Positions 63,757 through 64,000 of a DNA stretch of 64,000 bases are shown here, in pieces. The stretch spans positions 21,658 through 85,657 of the forward strand of contig NZ_JAER01000015.1 in NCBI RefSeq assembly GCF_000519005.1, in the 5' to 3' direction. Position 1 is the stretch's first letter; each line of letters begins with the position of its first letter. Below the pieces are notes generated by a model that saw nothing but the letters and a program-made list of their open reading frames with translations, did not search any database and had not been told where the DNA came from. Both the position numbers and the translations under genes were made by a program. This stretch comes from Nocardioides sp. J54 (GTDB taxonomy: Bacteria; Actinomycetota; Actinomycetes; Propionibacteriales; Nocardioidaceae).

Positions 63757-64000
63757 GGGTTCTCGGGCCTCGACCAGCGGCGCGAGTGATGGTTCGGGGT
63801 TGGTCTTGGCGGCCGCCACCGTAGCCGACCGGTCCCCCTGTGCTGTCTGGCGCGAGCGCGTCGCCTGTCGACGGAAGCCGCACGGGCGCTCGCTGCGCTC
63901 GGCCCGCGGGCATCCGTCGACGCGCCTTCGGCGCGGGCGCCGCGCTGCCGCGCGCGCAGTTGGCTCCGGTGGATGGCTGAGTCCGTTTGCGGCAAGCCTT
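63757..64000. other. Window end without a supported gene
   Basis: 244 nt after the oxidoreductase stop. I see no gene. There are inverted repeats: GTCGACGGA near 63868 with TCCGTCGAC near 63914, GCGCTCGCTGCGCTCG, and CGCGCCTTCGGCGCG, which are dense enough to suggest an intergenic repeat unit or the end of a convergent gene outside the window. Confidence 0.4.

Overview
The window looks like chromosome of a high-G+C actinobacterium, most likely Nocardioidaceae (Nocardioides-like). The evidence is very GC-rich third codon positions, frequent GTG starts, actinobacterial gene orders (thrS-HIT-CDP-alcohol phosphatidyltransferase-pdxS; pdxT-yebC-ruvCAB-yajC-secDF-apt-relA; MBL hydrolase-hisS-aspS; rarA-alaS-ruvX-mltG-aroE-prepilin peptidase-aroCKBQ-efp-nusB) and actinobacterial families such as DUF6167 and DUF349. 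The genus is inferred from style and synteny, not from a search.

Region 1 (1-10.2 kb) is accessory DNA with visibly lower G+C. It holds an XRE regulator cut by the window edge, small orphan genes (zinc ribbon, YrhB/Imm35-like, DUF6188, CbrC, DUF6228, DUF7003 and unnamed conserved proteins), a lone MobF/TraA relaxase-helicase at 2744-6325 with a purine-rich possible oriT, and a small excisionase-type HTH gene. No integrase and no type IV secretion gene is visible. The region abuts the 3' end of tRNA-Val(GAC), the last gene of a tRNA-Gly/Cys/Val cluster, so it may be the remnant of a tRNA-integrated mobile element that accumulated immunity-like genes.

Region 2 (10.2-15.3 kb) has the tRNA cluster with promoter and terminator, an aminodeoxychorismate lyase-like gene, a GAF-domain regulator divergent from a flavin monooxygenase carrying an NTF2-like N-terminal domain, tRNA-Val(CAC) and a stand-alone YidD-like gene. 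Region 3 (15.4-21.3 kb) is thrS, a GH25-like lipoprotein, a TetR regulator, HIT, phosphatidylinositol-phosphate synthase and pdxS.

Region 4 (21.3-25.1 kb) is a surface-protein cluster lying between pdxS and pdxT: two SipW-type signal peptidases, two proteins with SipW-dependent-type signal peptides and one LPATG wall-anchored protein. The second peptidase appears fused to a domain resembling its own substrates.

Region 5 (25.1-41.8 kb) is pdxT, yebC, ruvCAB behind a LexA-type box, yajC-secDF, apt, relA, a DUF559 nuclease gene bracketed by 79-bp inverted repeats, DUF349, MBL hydrolase, hisS and aspS. Region 6 (42-48.4 kb) is a five-gene dipeptide/oligopeptide-type ABC importer with two strong hairpins inside the operon. 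Region 7 (48.4-63.8 kb) is rarA through alaS, ruvX, mltG, the aromatic pathway genes aroE/C/K/B/Q with a prepilin peptidase, a beta-propeller membrane protein, efp, nusB and a disulfide oxidoreductase-family flavoprotein.

A cross-cutting feature is the large number of genes whose start codon lies only 6-8 nt after a TANNNT -10 hexamer, the signature of leaderless mRNAs. The best candidates for something undescribed are the repeat-bracketed DUF559 cassette and the SipW cluster with the peptidase-substrate fusion.
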